Source: Craterostigma plantagineum (taxonomy: Eukaryota > Streptophyta > Magnoliopsida > Lamiales > Linderniaceae). From it: DNA of 64,000 nucleotides. Of the stretch, positions 23,182 through 34,267 are shown one piece after another. Positions within the stretch are counted from its first letter, which is position 1. Every line of letters begins with the position of its first letter. The notes under the pieces are model-generated. The model did no database searches, was not told the DNA's origin, and saw only the letters and a program-made list of their open reading frames with translations. The DNA lies in NCBI GenBank assembly GCA_027422505.1, contig JAPQWV010000307.1, positions 655,240 through 719,239 on the forward strand. The letters are read 5' to 3'. The position numbers were made by a program, and so were the translations under genes.

Positions 23182-25405
23182 GTGATGAAGACAACGAACA
23201 AGAATTTTACCCCCGGTACAATACGTAAAGAGGAGCTTCTTCATTGCCATTTTTGTGTGCGCTGGTTTGGAAAGCGGAGCCGACAAAAAAACAAGACCAT
23301 GGAAAAACTTTGCTCTACACTATATGTTGCAACCAGGGTAGAGTGTCGCTTCCCCCATCGAGGCAACCACCTCAATACTTGCTCAATATGATTTCTGACA
23401 GATCATTTCGACTGTACATCAGGGTTTATAATTCAATTCTTGCATTTACATCCATGGGGGCAAAAGTTGACACGTCGGTCAAACCAAAATCAGGCGCATA
23501 TGTTTACAGGATCCACGGACAAAACTATCCAACATCGGTTCTTTGCTTCCAGCTGAAGGAGATAAGCCAAGATTGCTCAGCTATACATTTACGAAACGGC
23601 AAATGAGGTCTCCAATAGAAAGCTCTGAGAATTTGGATACAGATGTCATTGCCAAACTAATAACAATGCTAGATGGGAACAATGAGCTGGCTAAAATCTT
23701 CAGGATGGCAAGAGACAGGTATGAAGCCGAAAGGGCAACTAAATTATCGACAAGGTTGATAGGTTGCGGATGCCACCAAAGGCGATATCACCTACCCACA
23801 ACAGACAAAATTGCGTGACTAATAGGCGGTGACCTGCCGGTAACAACTAGGGAACGGGACATAATTGTCCAGATAAAAAATGGCCAACTTTCAAGAATCA
23901 GCGAGTCACATTCCTTTATGGCAATGCAGTACCCGTTGCTTTTTGGAATTGGTTACCACGACCAGATTCCATACAACGGAGTGCTGCGGGCAACGTTCAA
24001 GAGGAAATGTATAACAATGAGGGAGTTTTACGCTTACCAAATACAAACAAGATTGTCTCAAGGAAATGGTGTCATTCGAGCGGGCCGTCTTTTTCAACAA
24101 TATGTAGTTGATGCATATACAGCCATAGAACAGGAAAGATTGTGTTGGGTCAGAAATAATCAGAAGACGTTGAGGACAGAACTTTATAGCAACATATGCG
24201 ATGCAATATCAAGGGAGAGATGGATGGAAGATCACTTGGGAAAAAAATAATTTTGCCTTCGTCTTTTACGGGATCTCTGAGATATATGGTAGAGAATTAT
24301 CACGACGCTCTCGCCTTATGCAGATGGTATGGCAACCCACATCTATTCATAATAATAACAGCAAATCCAAACTGGGAAGAGATTACTGATCATCTTCAAA
24401 CGTATGGTGATGACGTGCCCAACGGAAGACCTGACCTGCAATGCAGAATTTTCAATAAAGTTAGAACAACTAATGGCAGCCTTTCACAGTGGATGCTTCT
24501 TCCGTAATATTAAGGCTGGTATGTCAATTATGCAATAGCTTTAGTAATCACGTAATCATTTCTAACAATTCATATATTTGTCGGCAATGCAGCATTGTAT
24601 ACTATTGAAGTCTAGAAAAGTGGTTTGCCACATGCCCATATACTGCTATGGCTTAATCGAGCAGCCGCCGAGCCTACTCTTGCAGAGGTTGATGCAATTA
24701 TTTCGGTAGAGATTCTTGATCGCCAAATTGATGAAGAGGGATATGCTTTGGTCGAACAATTCATGATCCATGGACCGTGTGGTTTCAATGGATCAAATTC
24801 TCCAAGCATGGAAAAAACAAATGCACAGAGAACTTCCCAAAACTATATAATGCTAGGACAATGATTGACGAATCCGGATGTGTGCGTTATAGACAGAGGA
24901 ATGATGGTAGATTTATCCTTAAAAAGACGTCGTCCTCGACAAAGGTTACGTGGTATCGCATAACCTGGCAATGTTGAAAAATATAAGGCACATATTAACG
25001 TGGAATGGTGCAACACAACAAGGGCAATAAATTATTTGTTTAAATATATATCAGAAAGGAAGTTGACAAGGCGACGATGATAATTGAGTCGGCGAACACA
25101 CAATCCATAAGGAAAACCCCCCAACGTGGTGACGAAATATCAAGATTTCTAGATTGCAGATATTTATCTGCTTGTGAAGCAATGTGGAGAATGCTGGCGT
25201 TCGACATCCACCACCGAAAACCTGCTGTACAGAGGCTTCAAATTCATTTGGAAGGCAAACAGAGTCTGTTGTATGATGAATCTGCCAATCTGGAAAACAT
25301 GATGGGTACAATTGGCATTCAGAAGACTATGTTCACATAATGGATGGAAACAAACAAGTCCAATCCTGAGGCAAGGAATCTTACTTACGTGCAGTTTCGC
25401 CCTAA
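23182..25405 (+). pseudogene. Helitron Rep/helicase gene, 3'-truncated and frameshifted
   Basis: Collinear blocks of the plant Helitron protein are seen. The N-terminal zinc-finger-like and AFTSMGA parts lie at 23240-23520 (CCNQGRVSLPP, YNSILAFTSMGAKVD). The Helitron-like N domain is at 23918-24460 (MQYPLLFGIGYHD; WYGNPHLFIIITANPNWEEI). The Rep nuclease HUH motif is at about 24620 (GLPHAHILLWL), then [10 protein letters not shown] near 25000 and CRYLSACEAMWRMLAFDIH near 25150, the region of the Rep tyrosines. At least four frameshifts and an intron-like gap (24500-24595) break it. The frame ends at 25429 in retrotransposon LTR sequence, so the whole SF1 helicase half is missing. Helitrons replicate by rolling circle; this copy cannot. 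Confidence 0.9.
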
Positions 25406-26048
25406 ATGGTCACGAGAATATATATAGTAGTTTGTCTAAGGTGAGGGTCGACTATTTGTTTCTCCCTATAGTCGACGCCTAATGTTTACAATAGAACGAA
25501 CCGTTATTTAGCTTTCGCCCTTAACGGTCAAGTAAACATCACACCAATACATAGACATGCCAAATGTGATTCTCAAAACAATACATATACATATAGAATC
25601 GAATAAAAGCTGTCATAAACGATACAAAGCCATATCGTGTGTTCACAAGTATTTTACGTCCAAACTACGGCGCTATCTAGCGTTCTTCTTATCCCAAACA
25701 CACAAAATGATTAGCTACTCAAAATAAAGGAAGAAGCCACGAAATGTGTACAAACAGAAGCAGAGAAATACATAGATTCTTCCCTATTTAACGAGCTCAA
25801 GCTTATCCCTCGTACTTTGTTCGACTCTCCGGTGTAAATGAGCTCCAAATCTTCACTTTAGCACCTAGAGATCATTTGGGATTGATCTCTAAGGTTCTTG
25901 AGTCGTCCTTGAGGTGTCTTGAGTGATTAGAAATGAGTTGTGGCGGCTTAGATCCTCTTAGGGCTTCAAATTACGGCTTAAGTAGAAAACATGGTGAACA
26001 CAGCCTCAAACACGGTCATGTATCATTCGGACTTAGGGTTTAAGGCCC

Positions 26049-26275
26049 AACACTGTTGATCAACACGGCCATGTATCAGGCCATGTTGAGGGGCCGCAAC
26101 TATGGTTTTCCTTTGTGCTGACAAACATGGCCGTGTATCAGGCCATGTTGAAGGGCCGCAACTATGGTTTTCCTTTATGCTGACAAACATGGCCGTGTAT
26201 CAGGCCGTGTTGAAGGGCGTCAAATTTGTTTTTCCTTTCTCTGACAAACATGGCCATGTATCAGGCTGTGTTGAT
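26049..26275. repeat. ~61-bp minisatellite in the 3' LTR, about 3.5 copies
   Basis: Units share ACATGGCCGTGTATCAGGCC, then TGTTGAAGGGC and TTTTCCTTT.TGCTGACAA. The same block in the 5' LTR (35360-35510) has about 2.5 copies, one unit fewer. Confidence 0.85.
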
Positions 26276-26424
26276 GGGAAAATGTTGATTTCTGCTCCAT
26301 GTTACGCGGTTCGTCCCAAATATCGCCTCATATACCTTTGACATCAAAATATGTAAAAGTTATGAATAAATGCACGAGACAACTCACATAACCAAATATT
26401 CAACATGAAAATGATGGAGATAAA

Positions 26425-26982
26425 TAGGGCTGTTAAAAATCGTCCCGACCCGCCAACCCGACACGAACCGCATCCGAAAATAGCAGGTTCGGTTTAGCAT
26501 TTTTGACCTGTTTACGTAAATGGGTAAACCCGAACCCAACCCAATGATTAAGTGGGTCAGGTTAGGGTTCAGATTTTCAACCCGAAACCAACCCGAAGTC
26601 AACTTGAAATCAACCTATTTAACCCGAATAATATATATCATTAAAATATTATTTAAATAAATAAAAGGGTTAACCCTGATTCTCTATCCACTCTCATGCT
26701 CACAAATGATTTTTTAGCAAACAAATTGCATTATTTCTCCTTTTTTTAGTTTAATTTGGAGTTATAGTTCTGTCAATTTTGTTATTTTCTTTTTTCTTTT
26801 TTAATTTTAAACGGGTTGGCGGGTTGGCGGGTTGGGTTAGGGTTAAAGCAGGTTGGGTTTGGGTTTGATTTTTCAACCTGTTTAAGTAAACAGGTCAGGT
26901 CAGGGTTGAAGTTTTCAACCCGTTTAGTAAACGGGTTGAACCCGAAGGTGACCCACCCAACCCGACCTGTTTACCACCCCTA
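26425..26982. mobile_element. hAT-like MITE inside the Athila 3' LTR, 558 bp
   Basis: Inverted ends TAGGGCTGTTAAAAATCG and GACCTGTTTACCACCCCTA are flanked by a perfect 8-bp duplication GAGATAAA (26417-26424, 26983-26990). The 5' LTR has the unoccupied site GGAGATAAACGAATG at about 35655, which proves insertion. The interior is rich in CGGGTTGGGTT-type words and has no transposase. Confidence 0.95.
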
Positions 26983-27011
26983 GAGATAAACGAATGAAAA
27001 TGCGTTTATCA

Positions 27012-28654
27012 AACCTCCCCACACTTGAGCTTTTGCTTGTCCTCAAGCAATTTAGGCCAACAAATCAAAACATGTAATACATGTCCTTTGCACATCATCG
27101 TTCAAAATAGAAAAACATGAAGCGGAATTAATCAAGGAATTCGAAACATGACACAATGACTACCTCGAAACAACAGGAACTTCTTTAGTAATATTAATCA
27201 AGATCCGTACTATGCAGGAATTCACTCGAATAACTCGGGGTATAGGCTAAATGTCGGTGAATTCCCTCAATTCATGCAATAGTCTAGTCCCTACTATAAG
27301 CTCGCGAGTGGATCATACATCTAATACTCTCGGTGATAAGGCGTGAATCAGAAGGTCTTTTCCGGGTTATAGTAGGGCTCAACTGACTATATTGGAGAGT
27401 AAACTTCAATCGAAAATATCAAAGTGGTCATGTCGGTGTCGTGCCATTGTTCGATAGCGCGCCGCATACGTCGTGGTTAGCTCTTGCCGTCTTGGAATTT
27501 TTTTTTTCTTTATTTTTTTCATAAACCTATGCTAAGCCCTTCTTCTCACTGACTTTTTTTTAGCACGAGAGATTATCGAAGGAAGGGTTCTTAACATCCT
27601 TCCCACGAATCTAAGCTCCTCTTCTCGTGTCGCTAAGCCCCTCTTCTCTCAGTCCCTTTGCGGGTGAGAGATTATCGATGGAGGAGTTCTTAACGCCAGA
27701 TTATCTAAAGGATATATACATATATATAATTGTATATATATTTTAAACAACGGCCGGGCTACGCTTTTCGACATTGGCACTCAACCTCTACTTTCTCTAT
27801 TAATCGGGTAAGATGATATCTGAAAGTTTCTTAGGTCAGTGACTTTAACTCCCCGGGTTTTCTCAAATAAAAAGGCTCAGGCTCAAAGTGGCTAACTACA
27901 GTGATCAGACGTAGTCGGAAACTTTGGCTATGAACTTATCTCCTAATGCCTCCTTCATTTTCACGCAGTCTCACCCTAGTAATTTTCAACATGCACCACG
28001 GGAAAGTTTAAGAGAGAATTAAACTATGCACTTTACACAACCAAAGCAGTTAGCAAAAAGCTCTTCAGCTCACAAATCTCACAAAGTGAGTCATGCATAC
28101 GAATCTTTCATAGTATCACCAAACTCGTTCGCGTCGGAAGAAATCAATCATTGTGCATGTCCTAATTTCTCACATAATTCCCTAGCATGCACTCCATTTT
28201 AAGATAATGAACAACTAATCATGCCAAACATTAAAAGAACATGCATTTTCTCAATGGATCACGCACATTTGAAACAAAAAATTCTGTTCACGCAAAATTC
28301 CCCCTCCCCACACTTGAGGAAAACGTTGTCCCCAACGGAAAATTATAAGCACAAAAGGAGTAATTATTGAAAAGCGTGAACTCCCCTGAATATACTAGGT
28401 GAGCATGATGGCGAAGTGTGACGAGGTTGAAGCATGAATGTTAAGTCCTCCTCCCCACACTTGAAGTTGTGATTGGGTGGTTAATTCCAAGTAAATATGT
28501 TGCATGCGAGCTTTGCATACTTAACGATGTTTGCCCTGTAAGCCGACGATTTAAACAAAGGACTTTAAAACAAAGTAAGTCGAGAAATAGATAGTAGGAT
28601 ATCAAAGCATCAAAGTCTACAAAATAAAAACAAAAAATCAATGTCCAGCGAGGA
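27012..28654 (-). other. Athila 3' untranslated region and polypurine tract
   Basis: No gene. Directly inside the LTR the minus strand reads CTCAAGTGTGGGGAGGTT, the likely polypurine tract (27013-27030). The region holds two copies of an AGATTATCGA.GGA motif (27566, 27665), a short TATA-rich run (27715-27740), and two further CCCCACACTTGA boxes (28306, 28452) like the one at the PPT. Such CACACTTGA boxes are typical of Athila-group 3' regions. Confidence 0.7.
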
Positions 28655-30018
28655 TGCTAGGCGTCATCCTCGGGGGACGATGGCTCATCGCCTTGATCAA
28701 CTAGCTTGCAGGACTCCACAAGCAACTTCGTGGCATCTTGGACTTTCTTCAGCACTTTCTCCTGATGATCCATCCGTTTCTGTAGTTTCCGTTAGGCCTC
28801 CTCGCGTCGGTGATGGGCAGCTGCATTCTCCCCCCGAGCTGCGGCTCGCTGTTGGGCTAGTTCTTCGCGGAGGGCGGCGACACGGTCATCGACGTAAGAG
28901 GTGACACCAGAAAAATCTCGACGATTAAACGTGGACGGGCTGTCAGAATCAGTATGACCACCAGCACTCTCGTCGATTGGATGCGGGAGCAGGCCTTCCA
29001 TGGAAAGCGGCAACGGGATATCGGTGTATGTGCGGTAGTCTTCGTGCCATCTATAGAAATAGTTCTCCTTCTTCCACCCAGGCAGCTTTTCGATCATCTT
29101 CATCATGTGAATTGCCGGGGCATCCAAGTTCTTCGATCCATTAAATATTGTCATGTTGGGATCCTCGTCTGGCCAGTAACCCAATCCTTTCACCAGCTTA
29201 GTGATAAACGGTCCCACCGTGATTTTTCCCTTCTCGCGTCCCTCGGATTGCCGCCGGAATCCGTGGCCCATAGCTAGTCCGAGATGGACCTTGTATCCAT
29301 TGCGAATGCGGTGGAGGTAAAAGAGATCACGTAATGTGACTACACCGTGTGACTCGCCTCGTGCGGTGACGGAGGTGGTGCAAAGCCGATGGATGTATCT
29401 AGACCCGGCATCATTTGCGAGGAAGCCTTCGATTGGGTACTTTTATAATCTGCTTCCGGCTGGCCTAGAAGTTGGGGGCGTATCATCTCGCGCCAAATTT
29501 CATTCCGCACAGCCGTCCCATCTAGCTTGAACTTGTAATGATCGGTGCATCGGGTTTGCCATGTACGTAGCTTGGGACTTTGAGACCGAGCGCTCTACAC
29601 AGATAATCAAGACTGACCACATGCTCTTTATTGAAGGTACGGAAACGGACGACCCTTTTGTAGTCGTGCTCATCGAATGAGAAGGTGGCGAGGAACTCCA
29701 GTGTGAGCTCCACATATGCTGGCTCGTCGATGCTGAAAAGTGCGTCCCAGCTACCCGTTGAAAGATAGTGGGCGACCCGGTTCACGATGCTGAGGCGTTC
29801 AAGGGTGTCTCGGTGAAGTCGATCGGTGCGCATGAATTTCATGCCTTTGAGCTTATTGTACTGCTGTCCACGGGCATCGGCACCAGTGAAAGTGGCCATA
29901 GCGGTTAGCAAATCCACCGTTGCTGTTGCCCCCATCACCGGTTGCGTGCCGCTGGGCTAGAGGTGGTGTTGCGTGGTTGGCGGGAGGAGCTAGCACGTGT
30001 GGGGTTTCGTCGAGACAT
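28655..30018 (-). pseudogene. Athila third ORF (env-like position), broken
   Basis: Begins at ATG 30018 (MSRRNPTRASSS, Arg/Ser-rich), shifts frame near 29940, then reads TDRLHRDTLERLSIVNRVAH and PAYVELTLEFLATFSFDEHD (29700-29860), wording shared with ATHILA ORF proteins of plant gypsy elements. A second long stretch (28792-29271) contains GPFITKLVKGLGYWPDEDPN and ends in a coiled-coil-like DRVAALREELAQQRAAARGE. One stop (near 28795) separates it from a last helical piece to 28655. Athila elements carry an extra ORF here sometimes called envelope-like. I see no signal peptide or membrane span, so that label is positional only. Confidence 0.72.
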
Positions 30019-30742
30019 GGTACCTATAAAGTGAATTTGAGTCTCGAGTTGAAAAATTCAAATCAAATCTAGCTCGACTCGACCAAACTTCATCTTCATA
30101 ATGCACACAAAAGAATATAATATAAGCTTCTCTTCATCAAATCCAATTAAGTAGGGGGGTTAAAAGCCACACCACACAAAAGAATATAATAAGCTTCTTT
30201 TATAATAGGCACTACTCCTTTATAATATAAGACACCAGCAGCCACACCATTCTTTTTTTTCTTTTTACTCTTTTTTTGTTTTAATTTTATTTTATTTATT
30301 TATTATTATTATTCTTTTTTTCTCAGTTTTAATGTTCAGTCACCCATTTGTTTTTAACAAACACGGCCATGTAAGTGGCCGTGTGAGTAGGCCGTGAGGT
30401 TTTGCTCTCCTACAGGGGCAGACACGGCCATGTTTGGGACCGTGTAAGATGGCCGCAAGGCCGTCTTGCTCATACATGGCTAGGCACGGCCGTGTCTATG
30501 GCCATGTCTGCCAACAATTTTTTTTTTTTTTTTGCAACTAATCCTAAGGTAACACTTAGTTTGAACATTAATGCAATGACCTGGGTTGCCTCCCAAGAAG
30601 CGCTTCTTTAACGTCGTGAGCCAGATGTACCTTTTCGTTCTACGGTAGTTTGAAATCAAGGTACATGACCTCCTTTGTGCCCGTGTCTTCTCCTCCACCG
30701 TAATAATGCTTCAGTCGTTGGCCATTAACCTTCAAAATTTCC
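30019..30742. other. Athila spacer between pol and the third ORF, with CACGGCCGTG repeats
   Basis: AT-rich with T-runs (30245-30330, 30519-30535). Between 30360 and 30512 the words ACACGGCCATGT, GGCCGTGTGAG, GACACGGCCATG and GGCACGGCCGTGTC recur, echoing the LTR minisatellite. No convincing reading frame. Confidence 0.55.
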
Positions 30743-31847
30743 CTACTCAACATTTGAAATTTTGACAGTACCATATGGAAAAACGCGAGTAATCGTAAAA
30801 GGTCCAGACCAACGAGATGTTAGCTTTCCGGGAAAAAGTCTAAGACGAGAATTGAAAAGGAGGACTTGATCCCCCTCTTGAAATTCTCTATGTTGCTTGA
30901 TCTTCTTATCGTGATATGCTTTTGAGCGTTCCTTATACATTTTTGCATTGTCGTATGCCGACAAACGCCATTCATCAAGCTCATTGATTTGGAGCTTATG
31001 TTTTTCACCGGCTTGCACCAAATCGAGGTCTAAAGACTTTATCGCCCATTAGGCTTTATGTTCTAGTTCAACATGAAGGTGACATGCCTTTCGGTAAACT
31101 AGTCGATATGGGGTAGTGCCTATTGATGTCTTATATGCAGTCCTATAAGCACAAAGTGCGTCGTTAAGCCTATTCGCCCATTCCCGTCGATTCCCATATA
31201 TGGTTTTCTCTAGAATATGCTTCAACTCACGGTTAACAACTTGTACTTGACCACTTGCTTGTGGGTGATAAGGAGTAGAAGTACTATGCTTAACAACATA
31301 TCTTTCTAAGGTACGTGCGAATTGGATGTTGCAAAAATGAGTACCTCTATCACTAACAACATATCGTTCGTGGGTAAAGCTTGAGCTTCCGCCCACTTGG
31401 ACACGTAGTCAACAGCCACAATAATATATTTGTTGTTGTACGAGCTAGGAAATGGACCCATAAAGTCTATGCCCCAAACATCGAACACTTCGCAAACTAA
31501 GATAAAGTTCTGAGGCATTTCATCGCGTTTAGAGATGTTAGCTGCTCGTTGACATTGGTCACATGTGTTGACGTACATATTAGAATCCTCAAAAAATTGT
31601 CGGCCAATAGAAGCCGCATTCAAGTACCTTTTGGGCAGTTCGATTCGCTGCATAATGCCCTTCGGCTGGTCCGCCATGGCAATGCTCGATAATCTTTATT
31701 GTTTCGGGGAAAGCAACGCACCTTCTGATTACTTGGTCTGCACATCTCCTGAAAAGATAAGGGTCTTCCCAAAAGTAGTACTTCAATCAGAAAAGAATTT
31801 CTTGTTTTGTTGACTCGTGTACTACTTAGGTAAGATCCTCGCAACAA
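30743..31847 (-). pseudogene. Athila integrase
   Basis: The N-terminal HHCC finger is at about 31550-31690 ([13 protein letters not shown], then CDQCQRA). The catalytic core has [12 protein letters not shown] with the first Asp near 31475 and a SDRGTHF.N second-Asp region near 31340. The [20 protein letters not shown] block with the Glu lies near 31225. The C-terminal part (30743-31021) reads DEWRLSAYDNAKMYKERSKA and the GPFTITRVFPYGTVKI end typical of gypsy integrases. Integrase inserts the cDNA into the genome. Frames change near 31390 and 31050. Confidence 0.92.
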
Positions 31848-33620
31848 GGTAATTAGCTAAATCTGCAAACCAAGTGATTTCATCGCTTATTGTTCGTACG
31901 GCGTACAAATGCTCATCCGGGAATGTATCGACGATTGTCCTTCTATCGGTATCTTGTATTTCATGCTCCTCTAGTCGAGAGAGGTGGTCTGCGACTACGT
32001 TCTCTGCACATTTCTTGTCCCGAATCTCGATGTCGAACTCTTGAAGGAGTAAAATCCATCTGATAAGTCGAGGCTTTGCATCCGGCTTTGCTAGCAAATA
32101 CTTAAGTGCAGAATGGTCAGTAAAAACACTAACTTTCGTTAAATAAGATATGATCTGAATTTGTCGAAGGCAAACACGACAGCTAGGAGTTCCTTTTCGG
32201 TGGTAGTGTAGTTGGCTTGACCTGCATCTAACGTCTTACTCGCATAATAGATTGGTCGAAAAAGTTTATCCTTCCGCTGCCCTAATACAGCTCCACTACG
32301 TAGTCACTAGCATCACACATAAGTTCAAAAGGTAGCCCCCAATCGGGAGCGGTCATAATGGGTGCGGATGCAAGTCTCTCTTTAAGCAACATGAAAGCAT
32401 TAATACATTCATTATTAAAATCGAACGGAGCATCTTTCCTAATAACTTAGACATCGGTCGAGCGATTTTTGAAAAATCCTTTATTAATCTACGATAAAAT
32501 CCCGCATGACCTAGAAAACTCCTAACAGACTTTACGTTCGAGGGGATTGGTAGTTTTTCAATTGCCTCGATCTTAGCTCGGTCCACTTCAATCCCCTTAG
32601 AGGATATCTTGTGTCTCAAAACTATGCCCTCTCGAACCATAAAGTGACATTTTTTCCCAATTAAGTGCTAAATTCGTTTCCTCACAACGTTCTAACACAC
32701 TCTTGAGATTAGTTAAGCAATTATTGAAAGAGGTACCGAACACTGAGAAATCGTCCATGAACACTTCCATAATGTCGCCAACCAATTCATCAAAGATCGC
32801 CAAATCGCTGAAATGTGGCAGGGGTGTTGCACAGTCCAAATGGCATCCGCCGATAAGCAAATGTTCTAAACGGGCAAGTAAACGTGGTCTTCTCTTGGTC
32901 CTCCGGGGCTATAGGAATCTGCAAATAACCTGACAGACCATCAAGAAAACAGTAAAAGGCACGTCCAGATAACTTTTCAAGCATTTGATCAATAAAGGGT
33001 AAAGGGAAATGATCTTTTCTCGTGGCGTCATTCAACTTCCTGTAATCGATGCATACACGCCAACTGGTTATAGTCCTCGTCGGAATCAACTCGTTCTTTT
33101 CATTGGGGATGACCGTCATGCCTTCCTTCTTTGGAACCACCTGAACTGGACTAACCCACGCGCTATCTGAGATCGGATAAATCACTCTGGCATCTAGAAA
33201 CTTAATAACTTCCTTTTTGACAACGTCCTTCATGTTCGGGTTTAACCTCCTTTGTCGTTGGGCTACAGGTTTGAAGTCGTCCTCCATGAGAATCTTGTGC
33301 GTACAAAAACTCGGGCTAATCCCCCGATGTCTGATATCTTCCATGCCAAGGCTTTCTTATGCTCTCGCAGCACGCTAATAGTTGGTCTTTCTGCTCATCG
33401 TCGAGGTTTGAGGATATAATCATCGGTAATTTTGAGTTGCCGTCTAAAAATGCATATTCGAGATGCTCAGGCAATTGCTTGAGTTCAAGGACCGGTGGCT
33501 CTTCGATCGGAGTTCTTCTCCTTATCCTCCTCTTTACTTTCGTGGACAGTCGTTATGGGCTCATCAATGTTGTCATCATACTCATCAATGGCCATCATTG
33601 TGGATATTTGCTTATCATTT
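31848..33620 (-). pseudogene. Athila reverse transcriptase and RNase H
   Basis: The pre-RT region (33345-33600) reads TVHESKEEDKEKNSD, then ELKQLPEHLEYAFLDGNSK. RT spans about 32400-33344: SWRVCIDYRKLNDATRKDHF, then YCFLDGLSGYLQIPIAPEDQ with the first catalytic Asp, MPFGLCNTPATFQR, and the active-site box as FMDD (near 32755). The RNase H region at 31848-32300 is present but broken ([20 protein letters not shown] near 31990). Stops and at least three frame changes. Copies RNA into DNA when intact; not active here. Confidence 0.93.
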
Positions 33621-33940
33621 CTGCCAAATTGTCAGAAACGCCTTTATATGTTTGTACGGATCATCTTCAGACCTTCCTTCAAATTGGGCCGTCTGAAATG
33701 TCATTTGAAGCCACGAATGCTTCAACTCGAAGTTGTTGTTCTCGAAAGGTGGTATCACAATTGCCGATTCCGTACCACCAAGTGTATCGTGCTTGAGCAA
33801 ATCTTGCAGTGATTGCTCCTCATTACTAACTTCTTGATCTGCCATTTTCTTTGGTGTTCCTGAACTATCAACCGACATCTCGACGTGAGAAGTGCTTGCC
33901 GTGTCCTGAGAACCTTCTGTTGTGTCTTGAGAATAATCAA
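33615..33940 (-). pseudogene. Athila gag, N-terminal part only
   Basis: MADQEVSNEEQSLQDLLKHD leads to FELKHSWLQMTFQTAQFEGR and EDDPYKHIKAFLTIWQK, the usual start of the Athila gag domain. The frame stops at 33615 and the next recognisable block is already the pre-RT linker, so most of gag, the zinc knuckle and the protease are deleted. Confidence 0.85.
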
Positions 33941-34243
33941 CTAGCTGAAATGAGTTCTCTCTTCATCACCATGATGAAGAGTTTCCAATTACTTCCTGCC
34001 TTAGTCTTCGTCGCAACGTACGCTCGAAATTCGGAGATGCTTCAATGAGTGGATACGATGGATGATTTCAGGTCATTCACCATAAAAATACACCTTGAAG
34101 AAATCAACGAATCTAGTTAGTTAATTAACAAATCACAGACGGAAGACTAATTGCAAAACAAAGAAATTCTGATACCTAGAATAAAGTAACAAATAAATGA
34201 ATGGCTAAATTACCGAACACAGGTGTTCCTAATATCAAATTAT
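33941..34243 (-). other. Athila 5' leader between PBS and gag
   Basis: About 300 bp of untranslated leader with no reading frame on the element strand. The short plus-strand frames here are shadows. Confidence 0.6.
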
Positions 34244-34261
34244 TCCCCAGCAACGGCGCCA
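34244..34261 (-). other. Primer binding site, tRNA-Asp type
   Basis: The minus strand reads TGGCGCCGTTGCTGGGGA, the PBS typical of Athila/Tat elements, six bases inside the LTR. Confidence 0.93.
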
Positions 34262-34267
34262 AAAACT

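Larger units (their letters stand above)
25394..27011 (-). repeat. Athila 3' LTR, truncated, carrying a MITE
   Basis: Homologous to 34695-35683 of the 5' LTR from TTTCGCCCTAAATGG (25394) to TGCGTTTATCA (27011), with a 558-bp MITE plus its 8-bp duplication inside. By eye the two LTRs are about 95 percent alike outside the MITE. The part matching 34268-34694 is absent. Confidence 0.92.

Noticed and set aside
28641..29530. Plus-strand frames opposite the Athila third ORF
   Set aside because: Shadows of the minus-strand gene; no domain.
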